A DNA stretch of 64,000 nt. Source: Patiria miniata (taxonomy: Eukaryota > Echinodermata > Asteroidea > Valvatida > Asterinidae). Below are positions 1-11,699 of the stretch, piece after piece. The notes beneath the pieces were generated by a model. The model was given only the letters and a program-made list of their open reading frames with translations, searched no databases and had not been told where the DNA came from. The stretch is taken from positions 27,033,162 to 27,097,161 of the forward strand of contig NW_024037072.1 of the NCBI RefSeq assembly GCF_015706575.1. Direction: 5' to 3'. Position 1 is the stretch's first letter, and the number at the start of each line of letters is the position of its first letter. Position numbers and translations under genes: made by a program.

Positions 1-38
1 GAGGACTGGTTTGACAACATAACGATACTTCACACGTT
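1..38 (+). CDS. LRR exon, 3' part, left receptor gene
   Basis: The window opens inside a leucine-rich-repeat exon. Frame 1 reads EDWFDNITILHTL and stops at a GTAAGT donor at 39, leaving two bases of the last codon (phase 2). It is the counterpart of the complete 72-bp exon at 62,670-62,741, which reads EDLFDNITILRTL at the same place. The 5' part of this gene lies left of the window. Confidence 0.8.
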
Positions 39-472
39 GTAAGTGAGAACCACAGCTGATGGCAGACGTATATATGATAGCACAATTGGGACGGTGTCCA
101 AATAGTTTGAATTCTGCTCGAAGTGTAGCGAACGTACAGCAGCATTTCGTAGTTAGATATCATGACAACTACTTTCACTTGTTGAATTGAGCTTTCAATA
201 AAAGCTCTTAAAACCTGTGGTCTAAATATTAGACCACAGACCGTCAATGATTTACACAGATTGTTCAAATCTCACGATGATTAAAGCCCTATAGCCTGTT
301 TAGGCATTCTCAGTGAGAATACAGATCGGTAGGACAAAGTGGTCCCCTCACTTTTTATTCGTCCCCTTCAAATAACACAAATATATGTAATTAATACAGA
401 TAGCGTGTCTGTTTGTTGTAATCTAAACCCATATGCTACTCTGTCTAACAAAACTGCTTTCATTTCTTTCAG

Positions 473-616
473 AGACTTGTCTAAAAATAATCTTTCTTCG
501 TTTCCGGCGGAACTTCTGAAGTCTCAACATAAACTTCGACATCTATATCTTCAACTCAACTACATAAAAGAACTTAGAAAAGGGATGTTTGACGGACTCC
601 ATTCTTTGCGAGAATT
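473..616 (+). CDS. Double LRR exon, left receptor gene
   Basis: This 144-bp exon lies between a TTTCAG acceptor and a GTAAGA donor, with phase 2 introns on both sides. It encodes two LRRs, DLSKNNLSSFPAELLKSQHK and then LRHLYLQLNYIKELRKGMF. The exon is twice the usual 72 bp, so an intron was lost or never present between the two repeats. The right-hand paralogue at 63,058-63,201 differs by five bases, three of which change an amino acid. Extracellular ligand-binding role is inferred from the family. Confidence 0.85.
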
Positions 617-861
617 GTAAGATGTTGAGCCCCTGAAAGAACAACTGAACCCAACCCAATATCCAATCACCATATCAAAAAGCATTAAAGCAACAAACCT
701 AACACCCTGGAAACATTAAACACCCAAACATAGACTTTCGAAAACCTGCAACCCCCTATCTCTGAACTTCCAAAACCCCAAACCCACAGGGCCCGCGCCT
801 TCAACAAGAAACCAAAACAAAGCTAAACATCTACAGAGCCCCACATATATATCTCGAAGCC

Positions 862-935
862 CATGCAGTAGAAAGCAGGAGGTCGTGGGTGCGAGTCCCA
901 CCCGAGTGATTTTTTTTCAACTTTCACTTGGGAGG
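862..935 (+). repeat. tRNA-like fragment, probably SINE remnant
   Basis: The segment contains GTGGGTGCGAGTCCCAC, which has the form of a tRNA T arm (B box like), followed by a run of T. The matching position in the right paralogue (about 63,455) has unrelated A/C-rich sequence, so this piece was inserted in, or lost from, one copy after the duplication. It lies in the intron 617-1,964, in which I see no other feature. Confidence 0.35.
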
Positions 936-1964
936 TAACACACTGAGTATACAGTGTTTGTACGTCGGTGAAGGGCAAAAACCTAATATTGATTTATATC
1001 ACCCTGACGCAAAAAAAAATGAATTCCATCTTATGAATGTAGCTAAAACCTGAACCTCAACTTTACCCCCAACCCTATTCCACTTAAATCCCAAACCAAG
1101 AACCTCCAAAGTCCAAACGCTATAGCCCGTTTTTACGACGCTTCAATAAGCACACAGTTTTCTGCTGATATTGGCTTGACTCATAGCCCTGATATTGGCG
1201 AAACTCTCATGAAGATCTTTTGTAATCTAAGTAAGCAAAATTTATATATATTTATGTGTGTTGTATGCGTACATTCCGTGGAAGAGCTTTTCAGTTTATA
1301 TCACAAAACTACTGCCACCGTTAATTTGACCTTGTAAACCTGCAAACCCCTATTCTAAAATCCCCAAAATCATCACCCCAAGCTACAAATTGCTGTATTT
1401 AATTTCTGCTTTTTAGACAATTTATAATTGTTTCCACAATACTCCTAAGGAATGAATGCCTCAAGTTTAATCTGGAAATCTTTTTGTTGTTTGAATATAC
1501 TAACAGAGTGATAGGCGTCAATATGATCCACACGATAGATAACTATGTGTTTTCAGAGACACAGTTGGTGAATCTGTGAGTAATTTATTGAATTTTACTA
1601 CATTAACAATTTCTGTTTTCCAGCCTAACAATTTGTCGGACAATTATTTTTTTCGAGAACTTTCCTCGACAGGTTAAACGTACCCTTTTTTCCCCCGACC
1701 TTATTATACACTTTTGATTTTGTAATGCAATTAAATTAAAAAAAGGATTACCACCGCGTTGACATATTCCTTTCATACATTGTGTGCATTTGTACAGAAC
1801 TCAGCCATCTGTGATTATTATGTGCAAACCAATATTTCTACATTGTCGAAAAATCGAATCTTTTTGAACTGCTTTTCAAATTTGAAAATATATAGAATAC
1901 ATTTTGGTCTTTCAAGTTACTAATTATGCAGAGCCTGAATGAGACATTTGACATTTTATGGCAG

Positions 1965-2045
1965 ACATTTATTCCACAACAAGCTGACATCGCATGGACT
2001 TGGAGAACACCCATTTGCCACAAGAAACAAGTCACTACAGCTCGT
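1965..2045 (+). CDS. LRR exon (81 bp), left receptor gene
   Basis: Between GCAG and GTAAGTC the exon reads HLFHNKLTSHGLGEHPFATR and then NKSLQL, an LRR of 27 instead of 24 residues. Both introns are phase 2, as in all LRR exons of this gene. The extra three codons are shared in length, not in sequence, with the 81-bp exon at 59,579-59,659 of the right paralogue. Confidence 0.65.
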
Positions 2046-2461
2046 GTAAGTCTTGAGAAGATTCAGACAGGTTAAGCTATCGTTGATTATCTTTGAAGTT
2101 TGCCAATCTGCAATATGCATGAAATACGGAGACTACCGGTACTAGTGTTTGTAATAAAATTGTCATTTCGGTTATTATTCATCCCCCCCCCCTTAATGAC
2201 TCAATTAAATTCCTTCGGCATCTTTCTGCCGGTATCAATCAAACAAACAACCACACACACATTTTGTTGTCAAAACATTAAGACTGAGATGAAATGTTTT
2301 ATTCTCTGAAAAGGGTGTGAAAAGATGCTTGCAACAATATGATCAACATTACTGTCAATAAACCCATGAAAATAGAAACGAATATATATATTTTCTGAAT
2401 GTGATTTATTTTATGCTTAGAGGTTTGCTTTGATGATCCGAATTTCTACATTGTTTTTCAG

Positions 2462-2533
2462 ATCTTTATACCGCAACTACTTCGACAAAATCTGCAATTC
2501 TGCCTGGCAAGATTTAGGACAGAATTGCAACGT
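2462..2533 (+). CDS. LRR exon (72 bp), left receptor gene
   Basis: Exactly 72 bp lie between TTTTTCAG and a GTAAGA donor, phase 2 on both sides. The translation SLYRNYFDKICNSAWQDLG fits LxxNxFxxIxxxAFxxL. Conserved hydrophobic positions are kept, but three cysteines or polar residues make it a divergent repeat. Confidence 0.65.
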
Positions 2534-2773
2534 GTAAGACAATTGAATCCAGGGACTTCAGTTATAAGCAAAATAATAAGCAAAAATAATAATAAGGGAC
2601 ACTGGCTTGAAAGGTTCCTGTAAACAATATTTACTGCATAATTTGCACTGTGGATAACTTCGGTAGCGTAACTACCATTACCGAATGGGATGAATGGCTA
2701 AAGAGAAAGGAATTCTGAATTGGTCACTGAGTGTCGGCTACATAGGCCTACTTAAAAATGCCTCAGGCTGAAA

Positions 2774-2806
2774 CACAGACATATAAACGCATTTATATGT
2801 CTGTGG
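2774..2806. repeat. Short AT-rich hairpin
   Basis: CACAGACATATA and TATATGTCTGTG flank an 8-9 base loop, giving a perfect 12-bp stem inside an intron of the left receptor gene. Function unknown; probably a fold-back repeat remnant. Confidence 0.6.
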
Positions 2807-3013
2807 GCTGAAATGACATCGCAGCAACAGCGCCCTCATTTGTTTTCAGCAAAAGCATGAAAGTGTTTTCAAATATAGACGTTTCACTTTTCAATAAGAT
2901 TATCGCAACAAATGACGCCAAATGGTTTCCATACATTTAAGTAGAAACGCAAAAACAATACGATTACTGTTTAATCATGAGTGTTTCGCTTTACCGTATC
3001 TCTCCATCTTCAG

Positions 3014-3067
3014 ATCATTGGAAAACACACTCAAAGTGGTACCCTTCACAAGAGTGGACCTCAACAT
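3014..3067 (+). CDS. Short LRR-like exon, left receptor gene
   Basis: CTTCAG and GTAGGT bound a 54-bp open segment, phase 2 on both sides, reading SLENTLKVVPFTRVDLNM. It resembles a shortened LRR (LxxNxLxxVPF). Its place, last before the cysteine-rich exon, suits a terminal, capping repeat. The donor is weaker than those of neighbouring exons. Confidence 0.45.
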
Positions 3068-3299
3068 GTAGGTATTGTTTGTAAAGACCCGATTTTTACA
3101 GAGTAAGCTTAACAATGACCTTTATCAAGTCCAGTAAGTTAAGGGCCGAAGAGGAGAATCTCAAGGCCTGATTTCACCCCCTTATTCCGTTCGATTGTAT
3201 TGACAACGTCGATCATTAGATCGTTGCAGTGTTGCAGTGTTGCAATGCAGTGTTTTTAAACTAACGGTAAATGAAACATAATCCATTGCCCCGTCAGGT

Positions 3300-3560
3300 A
3301 CTATTATATAACCGACATACAGATCCTTGTCATTTGATTGGTAGAACTCACATCACGTGACATTCGTTATTGTTCCCATTCACGCCGCGGCTCAAAAAGT
3401 ACTATCCGCCCATGGGGAATGGGAAATATACAAATATTGAGTGGATCAGCGTGGAATGGGAGGAATATTATCGCAAGGTAAAATCTGGACTTTTCCATTT
3501 CACGTGGCGAAGCCGAGTGAACTGGAAAAGTCCAGATTTTACCAAAACCTGGGTCGTAAC
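3300..3560. repeat. Fold-back repeat, copy 1
   Basis: The part 3,478-3,543 is a near-perfect hairpin: GGTAAAATCTGGACTTTTCC and its complement, around a loop containing GCGAAGCCGAG. The preceding part (CATCACGTGA, CCCATGGGGAATGGGAA) is found inverted at 44,400-44,545, and the hairpin has a related copy at 44,030-44,155. It is therefore a dispersed non-autonomous element of about 250-500 bp. Confidence 0.75.
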
Positions 3561-3780
3561 ACGGCCTGTCAAAGGCCGCCATGTTTGTTTGAACCGTTTG
3601 TCTCGCTATGATTTTCAAGATGGCGTACCCTGATAAAGGTATATTTTTCATAACACCTCACCTACGGATTCTGTGTCTTGATTGGCCGAGAGCGAGTCAC
3701 ATGGCACTTTTTATTTTTGCTATCTTTCTGTGCACGGTTAAAAGTACTATACCCGTAGCAACCAAAGTACTTTTGTTGAT

Positions 3781-4330
3781 GTACCCTAACGTGGCGCGGC
3801 CCCCAACGTGGTGCACTTTGATTGTTTCGCCTGAAGCGCCTAGCTAGAGCAAAAGTTTTAACTGAAACTTCACAGAAAATGAAATTTCATCAAGTTCTTA
3901 ACACTCCTGTTCATAAATCGCGAGTTTACTTACACGTAACAAAGTTAGAAGAAAAATTTATTGAGTGATTTTCCGATTTTATTTTCATGTGCAAAGTGAA
4001 CCCTTTGAAAATGCCCCGAAACATTAGAAAATAATTCTCCGACAAACATCTGGCTGGGTATGTAAGTAGTGATAATAATTATTAATAATTAATAATAATT
4101 ATTTATCAGAATTTATCAAGTGCGCCATGTTAGGGAACACTCCGCCAATTTGTGCCCAATTTCCGGACGCCACCGTCAGATTTAATTTTGGATTAAATTA
4201 TGAAACCGAAATTGTTCACAGAGGTTAAATAGCAAGCATTAATAAGGTAAAAGTACTAGTATTTTACTGCATGAATTTGAGGTTTGTCAACAAAGAGGTA
4301 CTATACTATAAGTACTATATCCGTAGACTT
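3781..4330. repeat. Dispersed repeat with CCCTAACGTGGCGC motifs
   Basis: CCCTAACGTGGCGC near 3,782 is inverted as GTGCGCCATGTTAGGG near 4,117, giving a MITE-like unit of about 350 bp plus a 200-bp extension. The whole block recurs in inverted orientation at 60,786-61,395, about 57 kb away. It sits in the intron before the cysteine-rich exon. The rest of that intron (4,331-5,173) shows only an imperfect 24-bp hairpin at about 4,975-5,038. Confidence 0.7.
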
Positions 4331-5173
4331 GGCCAAGTCTGGGTTGCGCTCGGTCTGTGCCTATAGTAAATCCACTCACAGCGCATATCGCATATGTCCT
4401 TACAGAACATAACGCGCGCCCTCATGCGTCGAATCCGGACCATCATGTTAAAAATGTACAAGTACATGTTATTTTCAAGTGATGCAGAATTGCTAACTTT
4501 TGCACCACATGCTCTGCAAGACATGCACACACATGTACGTGTAATGCGCGTGCTGTACAATGTACATACAATGTGTGCGCATTATACGGCACTGAAGTGG
4601 AACGCGCGCTGAAGTGTACCTTGTCGGGCATCTGGAAAGACGTAAACTAAGTGATTTTGCTACTTTTGTTTTAAGATACCGACTTAAAGCAATTCCGACT
4701 TAAGTCAAGTCTTCTATATGCATGACGTGGTATTTTTGTGCACCTTGAGCGTTGCGTGTAGCGCGTATTTTCCAAAGAGAGCGCGCCACAGAGCAGTTTT
4801 TCGTGAAGGGATGGTTTGGAAGAGAGAAATATATTTTCCACCAATGTTGTATTGAAAATGAAGTTTATTTTAACTGTGTTCAGATTTAAATAATTTAAAA
4901 TACTAAAACCAAGCAGAATCTGTGGGTGAAATGTTATAAAACAAATATTGAATGCTTAATCTCGTGGTGAAGTTAAACTAGCCTCCCTCGGTGATCCATG
5001 GAGCATTTTATTTTGGATCATCTCGGAAGGCTAGTTTTAGTACACCACTCGAAGCAATTAATATTTTGTAAATTATTGTGGTTTTCCACCGTGGTCAAAT
5101 AGATAAATGTTGCGTAAAAGGCTTGGTGGAATTGTTTGGCCAGGTTATTGATATATTTTATTGATCTTTTCAG

Positions 5174-5355
5174 TGATTTAGTTGGACGTTGGTATGCTAC
5201 GTCAATAATAGTTGGGCAATCCACCAGTAAAGCAATGAATCAATGTGGATTCAGCTGCAAACATCTGGAGAAAGTGAAAAAAACATTTAATTGTACATCG
5301 TGCCCTCAAGGTACCTATGGAGGAGTGTTTGGTGGGTGTAAGCCCTGCCCTCCAG
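5174..5355 (+). CDS. First cysteine-rich (GCC2/GCC3-type) exon, left receptor gene
   Basis: The exon starts after TTTTCAG (entry phase 2, as the LRR exons require) and ends CCTCCAG before GTATGT, phase 1. It ends in CTSCPQGTYGGVFGGCKPCP, the spacing of GCC2/GCC3 or ephrin-receptor-like cysteine repeats. Upstream are CGFSCKHL and a candidate N-glycosylation site, NCTS. The change from phase 2 to phase 1 marks the border between the LRR ectodomain and the juxtamembrane module. The next exon enters in the matching phase. Confidence 0.75.
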
Positions 5356-5629
5356 GTATGTCTTCGTATATTTTAGGATAGGCCTATGTTTCATATCTCT
5401 TTTACATTTGATATCAAATAGTTCTTCAACATGGAGATCATTCAGTTGACAATTGCTATTATTGCAATTGTCCAATGTCAAGAATTGCCCTGCAATGTAC
5501 AACCACAGAAGGTTGATAACCGATGAAGCCAGCACCGTTTTTCAATATGACATGCACAAGCTGAAAAAATGAGATAGTAATACGGACAGACATTAAAAAA
5601 AATGACATAATACGGGAACGGTGATTATC

Positions 5630-6200
5630 CGAAGGTTCGTAGTCCGAAGGTTCGATAGTCCGGAGGTTCGATAGTCCGTAGGTTCGGATAGTCCGTAGGG
5701 CCCATTATTCCGAAAATAGCATAAAAGGTTAATTAATATGAAGGCTAGGCTCAATAGTCCGATTACACGATAGGATTCTACAGTCTGAATCGACAATAAG
5801 GTTCGATAGTCCAAATGGACGATAAGGTTCGATAGTCCAAATAGACGATAGGGTTCAGATTCGTCAGTCCGACAATTCGGACTATCGGACCTTGTGTAGT
5901 CGATTCGGACTTTCAAAACTAATTGTCATTAAACTATCGAACTATACTTTCGTAATAATGAACCTTTGGAATATTGAACCTTGTTTTCATTACGGACTGT
6001 TGAACCTTTGGACTAATGAACCTTTCTAAATTCGGACTACCGAACCTTCGGACCAATGAACCTTCGGATTATCGAATCTTCGGACTATCGCGTCAAAATG
6101 TTCGGATTAAAGAACCTTATTTCATTGTCGGACTATCGAACCCCCTCTTTTCGAAGAGTTGCGCATTTGGTCTGTCGAACCTTCGGACTATTGGGCGGAC
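5630..6200. repeat. Intronic minisatellite that reverses orientation
   Basis: Units of about 15-17 bp close to ATAGTCCGAAGGTTCG repeat from 5,630 to about 5,870. From about 5,870 the same word is read in the opposite sense (ACTATCGAACCTTCGG) up to about 6,195. The array could fold into a long imperfect hairpin. It fills most of the intron 5,356-6,287 and makes a spurious upstream extension of the reading frame of the next exon. Confidence 0.85.
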
Positions 6201-6287
6201 CCCGCCGGGAACAAAAGTCTCAAACATTTTTTTTAAACGAAGTGAAAATACTGTTGTATTTGAGACATTGTACTGATTTTCTTCCAG

Positions 6288-8201
6288 GCGGATTTTACCA
6301 GGACAGCACCGGATCAGTCGCCATTCGACGCACTGGTATGAATTGCAAGCAATGTAATAAGGGTACTTACGTCCCACAAAATAAACACCCTGGGAAAACT
6401 ATCTATGATTGCGCAGTATGTCCAACAGGCACCAATAAGAGTTTTCATGCAGGATACCGAGCATGTCCCTGTGCGTCCAATCACTACCGTAAACACAGGT
6501 TCGATCAATGTTTTCCGTGTCCCCAAAAAGGAATCAACTGTACGGGAGAATATCAGCATCTTCTGCCAGGATTCTGGTGGACATGGGACTGGGGTCCAGC
6601 TGAAAACTATCAGTCCTACAAGAAATTTGTCAAAAATTTACTCACCTACAATGATAGCTATGACAGGCACACTGAAAGGTTTGATGGAATGTTACCAAAT
6701 GTTCATAAATGTCCTACCTCCGAATCGTGTAAGAATCTTGCAGCTGGAATAAACGCAACGTGTGATGATGGTCATGCCGGTTTCCTGTGTACACAATGTC
6801 AAGCAGGCAGTTATGCTTGGCTGGATAAATGCTTTGAGTGTCCAGGGATTTGGGCGTTGATACTGGAAGTCTTGGCAGCTCTTGTCATCCTTGCAGTTTT
6901 GCTCATGATTGTCTTACTAGAACTCAGACGACACAAACGAAGCGGTCGATCACTCATTAGCGTTCTGTTCTCTCGGTTTAAAATTCTACTTGGTTTTTAT
7001 CAAATCATGGGTGAGATATTCGAAGTGATGAATGAACTTTCCTGGCCGGAGACACTAGTAGAACTTGGTTCCTTCTTGCAGTTGTTGGAGGCCAATTTGA
7101 TGCAGGTGATTGTCAGTCCTCGATGTTACTTTCCCGATTTCACCTATCCCAATGTTTACATCGCTTTCATTGCTGGTGCGTCGTTCTCGGTTACTGTGAT
7201 ATTGTTAGGATTGGGCATTTATGGTTTTAGGCTATTCCATCTGCGGGTGAAGAGTGCACCGGATGAGGTTCGCAAACATACGCTGGCTAAAACGAATGAG
7301 AGAATTCTCTTGGCTGTTGTCATTCTGTTGTTTGTTGCATACCCAAGCTTATCAGCTGTCATCATTAGCTTACTGCCTTCGGGATGTGTCACATTCTCAT
7401 TGAATGAAAATGAAAATGTTACCGTTACTCGGCTCAGATCCGACTACTCCGTTGACTGTAACAGTAGTCAACATGTTGCATTTAACTACGCTGCCGAGGT
7501 TTCCGTGTCTTATGTTGTTGGTTTCCCGAGTGTATTACTTATCATGTTATGGTTACATCGTCGTAGACAAGCATCGAAGAAAAACCGTCATCAGCTTGAA
7601 ACTGCTGATATCCAGGCACACAGTCACATTGACCAGCAGTCTTTACTTGATACTGACGACACGGGCTCGTCTTGCAGTTACCATACTGCCAGTCATGCAG
7701 ATCAGACTCATCCTAGTGATTCACTACATACGGAAGATGAAGAAATTGCACATATCGGTGATTCTCTTGAACGACTTAGCTCCGAATTACCTCTTGAAGA
7801 ATCAATCGAAGTAAGCTCAGAAAGTATTACCTGGGTGAGTTTCCTGGACGAGAACTACAAGGAGCAATATTGGTATTGGGAGATTGTGGAACTAGCTCGC
7901 AAAGTCCTCCAAGTCCTCTTCGTTCTGTTATTCGGTGCGGATGATCAATTCATTCTCTTTGCGACCATTATCGTATCTGTTGCCTTTCTAATCGCCCACG
8001 CTTACTTGAAGCCAATGAAAGATGCCGCAGAGCACCGTATTCAGATGTGGTCCTTGACTACCATCTTTTTGAATCTACTGGCGGCATCCTTGCTTGTATT
8101 ACCCAGCGAAGAAGGCCATACCGATGACAGTGATGCAAGGAAGGAATTTCTGGCAGTATTTCTTGTCCTGCTTAACATCAGCATCTTTGTAATCGTGGCA
8201 G
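6288..8201 (+). CDS. Cysteine-rich and multi-pass membrane exon, left receptor gene
   Basis: This large exon carries most of the receptor. It begins GGFYQDSTGS after CTTCCAG, joining in frame (phase 1) to 5,174-5,355. Further GCC2/GCC3-like cysteines follow (CKQCNKGTYVP, CAVCPTGT, CFPCPQKGINC, CTQCQAGSYAWLDKCFECP). From about 6,850 there are roughly seven to eight hydrophobic segments, at about 6,853-6,925, 6,965-7,030, 7,155-7,235, 7,305-7,380, 7,480-7,555, 7,880-8,005, 8,040-8,100 and 8,145-8,201. An acidic, Ser/Thr-rich loop with no hydrophobic segment (about 7,556-7,850) is probably cytoplasmic. The layout recalls LRR/GCC2-GCC3 proteins with a TRP-like or 7TM tail; channel or receptor function is inference. 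The exon ends GTGGCAG before GTATGT, phase 1. Confidence 0.85.
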
Positions 8202-8528
8202 GTATGTATTTTGATTTTCTATCGCGCGACATAGTTGCGGTTTGCAAAAGTCTTTCGGTCTTTGTCATTTACAATAAGTTAACAACTTTCAAATGAAGCA
8301 GTTTTCCTAAACACAATTTTTGGCTAAATTGGTAGGTACTTTCTACAGTTACTTATAACATTTTTGATTTACTCTTCTTTTTTCTTCTTCACTAAGCTTG
8401 CAGCCGTATTATAGTGGCCCACACAAATATTTTGTCTTAAAAATCCGACTGTTTGATCAATTTGATCTTCCCCCTCGTGAGCATATCTGTTTATTATTTG
8501 GTTTGTGTTCACATATTTATTTTTTTAG

Positions 8529-8773
8529 TGAGTTCCATCCACGTGTGTCTGAAGGTTCTATCCCAAACGGCGTGTTGTAGCTACACTGCAGCATGTTTCC
8601 GTCACATATGTCGTTGTCTTGCACCAAGCCATCATCGCACACAGGAGGAACATCGCGACGATACTGAGCCAACGACAACTCTGATAAGTGGAGTACCTAT
8701 TGAAGAAACAATAACGAGTGCCGTACTGTCTAGGAATTGCATTGTATTTTCCCCTCCAACATCGAAAAAATGA
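8529..8773 (+). CDS. Last exon, left receptor gene
   Basis: After TTTTTTAG the exon enters in phase 1, matching the donor at 8,202, so the last membrane segment continues across the junction (ISIFVIVA joined to VSSIHVCLKVL). A cysteine-rich, palmitoylation-like stretch follows (ACCSYTAACFRHICRC). The tail is hydrophilic and ends SPPTSKK before TGA. If the intron were not spliced, the frame would run to a stop at 8,296. Confidence 0.65.
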
Positions 8774-8843
8774 TGAATTGAGAATAACTAAGCTGTGAAG
8801 TATGGTCAGAGTGTTTGATGGCCGTCCTTATTAGTGGATAAAA

Positions 8844-8899
8844 ATGATGATGATGATGATGATGATGATGATGGGGATGATGATGATGACGATGATGAT
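8844..8899. repeat. GAT trinucleotide microsatellite
   Basis: About 18 near-perfect GAT units lie just downstream of the receptor stop codon, probably in its 3' UTR. Confidence 0.95.
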
Positions 8900-8964
8900 C
8901 CTGTCTGCAAACATGGGGACTTTTTGTAGTTTGAGAAAAGTTCGTTTTGACTTGGACGGATAAT

Positions 8965-10360
8965 GATTGTAGCATTGACAAAGGTGGAAACCTTGCATCA
9001 GAAGAAATAGGTAAATGACTTACGAAATAACCCTTTATTACTTTATATTAGAAATAGTTAAATGCATGTATTGGTTTAGAAAATATCTGTTTTCAATTTT
9101 TTGTATAGTACAAACTTCGTGGCTTCCCTGAATGTTTTTATCATAATCTAGTTTTAATACTTTAACAGCTACAATGTTTCTTTGTTTACCAGGCAGCTCT
9201 GTTTCTAATTATTATATAAACTTAAAATGTCAAACTTTAATCTTTTACGCAGAATTGTCGACTAGTTTTGTATAACCAGTGGTTTTTGTTGCTCAATTCC
9301 TTGGTACTAAATAGTGAATTTTAAGAGCAAAATCGGGACGCTGATGAAAGCAAAACTGAGACAGTAAAAAGAGGCTCAACCGGGATGAACAAAATATGTA
9401 TTGCGACAGGCAAACAAAAAGCCTGGCTACACGCCTGGTATTCATAACCTTTTTGTCATAATCTAGTTAGAATACTAATAGCTAAAAGGGTAAATTGTCA
9501 ACCAGTAATAAGAGAAGTGTCTAATGTTTCTTTGTCTACAGGGTAGCTCTATTTTTAATTAATATATATTTTTTTCAAATACTTAATGGAGAAAACACTA
9601 ATCTTGTACACACAGTTTTCGACTTGTGTTTTGCAGTGGTTTTTGTAGCACAAATTAAAGAGTGCTTAATAGTGGGTGAAAGACGCACACAAGCTTTAAA
9701 AACCCTCATATTTAAGATCTTACCTTGGGTATAGTTAATGAATGATTAACGTATTGATGAACAAATGACGTCTCCATAGGAAAGAAAACAAAGAAAAAAC
9801 AAGAACATACCGTTTGGTATCAGTTTTGTATTTACTTAGAAAAACAAAATGATGATGTTATATTTTTCTTATTGGGAGTGGGTTAAATTCATTAAGTGTT
9901 TGCATACAAAATGAGTACAAAATGTACTGTCGATTTGTGGCGAAAAGATTTTTAGCATTGACAAAGGCTAAAACCTTGAATCTGAAGAAAGAGTTACATG
10001 ACTTATGGAATAACATTTTGCTATATTATATTGAATATGTATATTTGTTTTACGCAACGTATAGTGATTATATGATGACAATAATTAGAAAATTGAATTT
10101 AGTCGCTGGGAATCTCTTTATCATTAGTAAGTTTCAGTACTTTCATAAGGAAAAGTGAGTAGTAATGCATGTAGTGAGAAAGGTGTCTAATGACTCAGTG
10201 TACAATGACTCTGCTTTTAGTTATTTCAAGTACTTGTCTTAATGAGGTGTACATTAATGTTTTACTCATTATTGTCAAACGTAGTTTTGTACAGGCAATA
10301 TTTTTATTGTTCAAATTTAATAGTGCAAAGTAGTGGTTTAGATGAAAACAAAATAGCTAA
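8965..10360. repeat. Diverged tandem duplication downstream of receptor gene
   Basis: GCATTGACAAAGG followed by ACCTTG and GAAGAAA occurs near 8,970 and again near 9,950. The following few hundred bases also align (TTTATCATAATCTAG, TTGTTTACCAGG, GTCAAAC, GTTTTGTA). A related partial copy lies at 9,430-9,700. The period is near 980 bp and the copies are strongly diverged. I see no gene here, and nothing else between 10,361 and 11,690. Confidence 0.5.
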
Positions 10361-11699
10361 GAAAGACGTATAAGTATGTTGCCTCGTATATATTGTGAAT
10401 ATGTCAAGAGGATGTGGTGCTTGTTTTTATTTTTGAAAATAAGTTGTTTTTTTTTCAGCATTTCAAAATGTAGTGTTTTAAATAATAGAGGCCAACAACA
10501 AAGGTTTGAAACCTTGATTGGGTTGCTCACTCAAATAGGCCTGCGCTGGCTTGTTCTCCATCCAAAGATGCCAACCGGTATACATTGTGAGAGCATGAGT
10601 GGATATCCATGATCCTTCACCCCAAAAAGTTTCATATAGTGGTTACGACACTTGTCAAATTTGGCGGATGAAACGACAACAACCCGGCTGATCTTAATAC
10701 GCTTTAGCTGGATTGCAGGTCGCACGCATAAGGAAGTAATAGTGGGGAATAGTCACGATTGTTAAGTTTGTTAAATTAAAATATGACGATAAATATCCTA
10801 GGCCAATTTCCCTAAATTTCGTCATATTTCAAATTTGTGTCACTAATCTTCAGTCATTAAATGGAATAATAGACGAATTGAATTGACTAGAACTTCACGA
10901 TTTCTTATTGCTCTTCTTGTTAAAGTTATCCCTAAAAAAGAGTGTCAAAGGTGTATTGGCATGTTGTTTTCGAAGTCGTTTTAACTTAGAAAGAACCTAC
11001 ACGTAGGTATGAATTTCTGTCTAGGCTACTGGTCGGATTATGAAGCAACTCAAGGTAAGGGCTATATATTGTTGGAAACTAACAAACATAATTTCGGGGT
11101 GCTCTCATTACAGTTGTAGCATGGATAGACAGCCGACATTAACTTAGATTCGTAATAACAATACTTCAACAACTTTTGCGTGACATAACATTATTGAATA
11201 CTGTGTACGAGCGACAGATTTTGCTAATTAATATTGTTAAATGAAGGCGACACGTCTTTATATTTGGGTGACAATTTGGCGTCGCCCATTTTGTTAAATA
11301 AACGACTCTGAGGAGAGGAAATGTAATCGTCCCGGATGGTCTAGATCGATTCCTCGTGGTCCAAAACATAAGTATACAGAAAGTCGTGGAGGCAGGATAA
11401 GGAAAACTTGAGTTAGTTGACATTTTTGGTTCGTGCACAAGTCTATGGGAAAGTCTCCCTATAATAGCATTCGATGGAATTATTATGTAATATTATTACA
11501 CTAGTAACGGATTATCTCATTTCTGCTTATAAAATCAAAGATTCTCAGAAATCGCCAAAAGCACCTCAGCTAACAAGCCTAGAGAAAACAAAAGAGAGAT
11601 AACAACAAAGACGTTCGATTTTACACAATTTAACTCTGATGAAATCAACAACAACATACACTTCACATAACACTACAGAGATAATTTTAAAAAGCCTAG

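Noticed and set aside
1624-1671. Possible short LRR exon (PNNLSDNYFFREL) after TTTTCCAG
   Set aside because: It would need a phase 0 intron while all LRR exons here are phase 2, it has no good donor, and its length is wrong.
3367-3651. Open frames on both strands of about 90 codons
   Set aside because: They overlap the fold-back repeat; symmetric coding on both strands comes from the hairpin.
6016-6287. Upstream extension of the membrane exon's frame, giving an apparent ATG at 6,056
   Set aside because: It is minisatellite and intron; a good acceptor at 6,287 and the phase of the exon at 5,174-5,355 place the exon start at 6,288.
7404-7814. 136-codon frame within the receptor membrane exon
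   Set aside because: Shadow frame of the larger, domain-bearing reading frame on the same strand.
10531-10725. Minus-strand frame RRPAIQLKRIKISRVVVVSS-like
   Set aside because: Short, no splice signals or recognised domain; probably chance or an old repeat.
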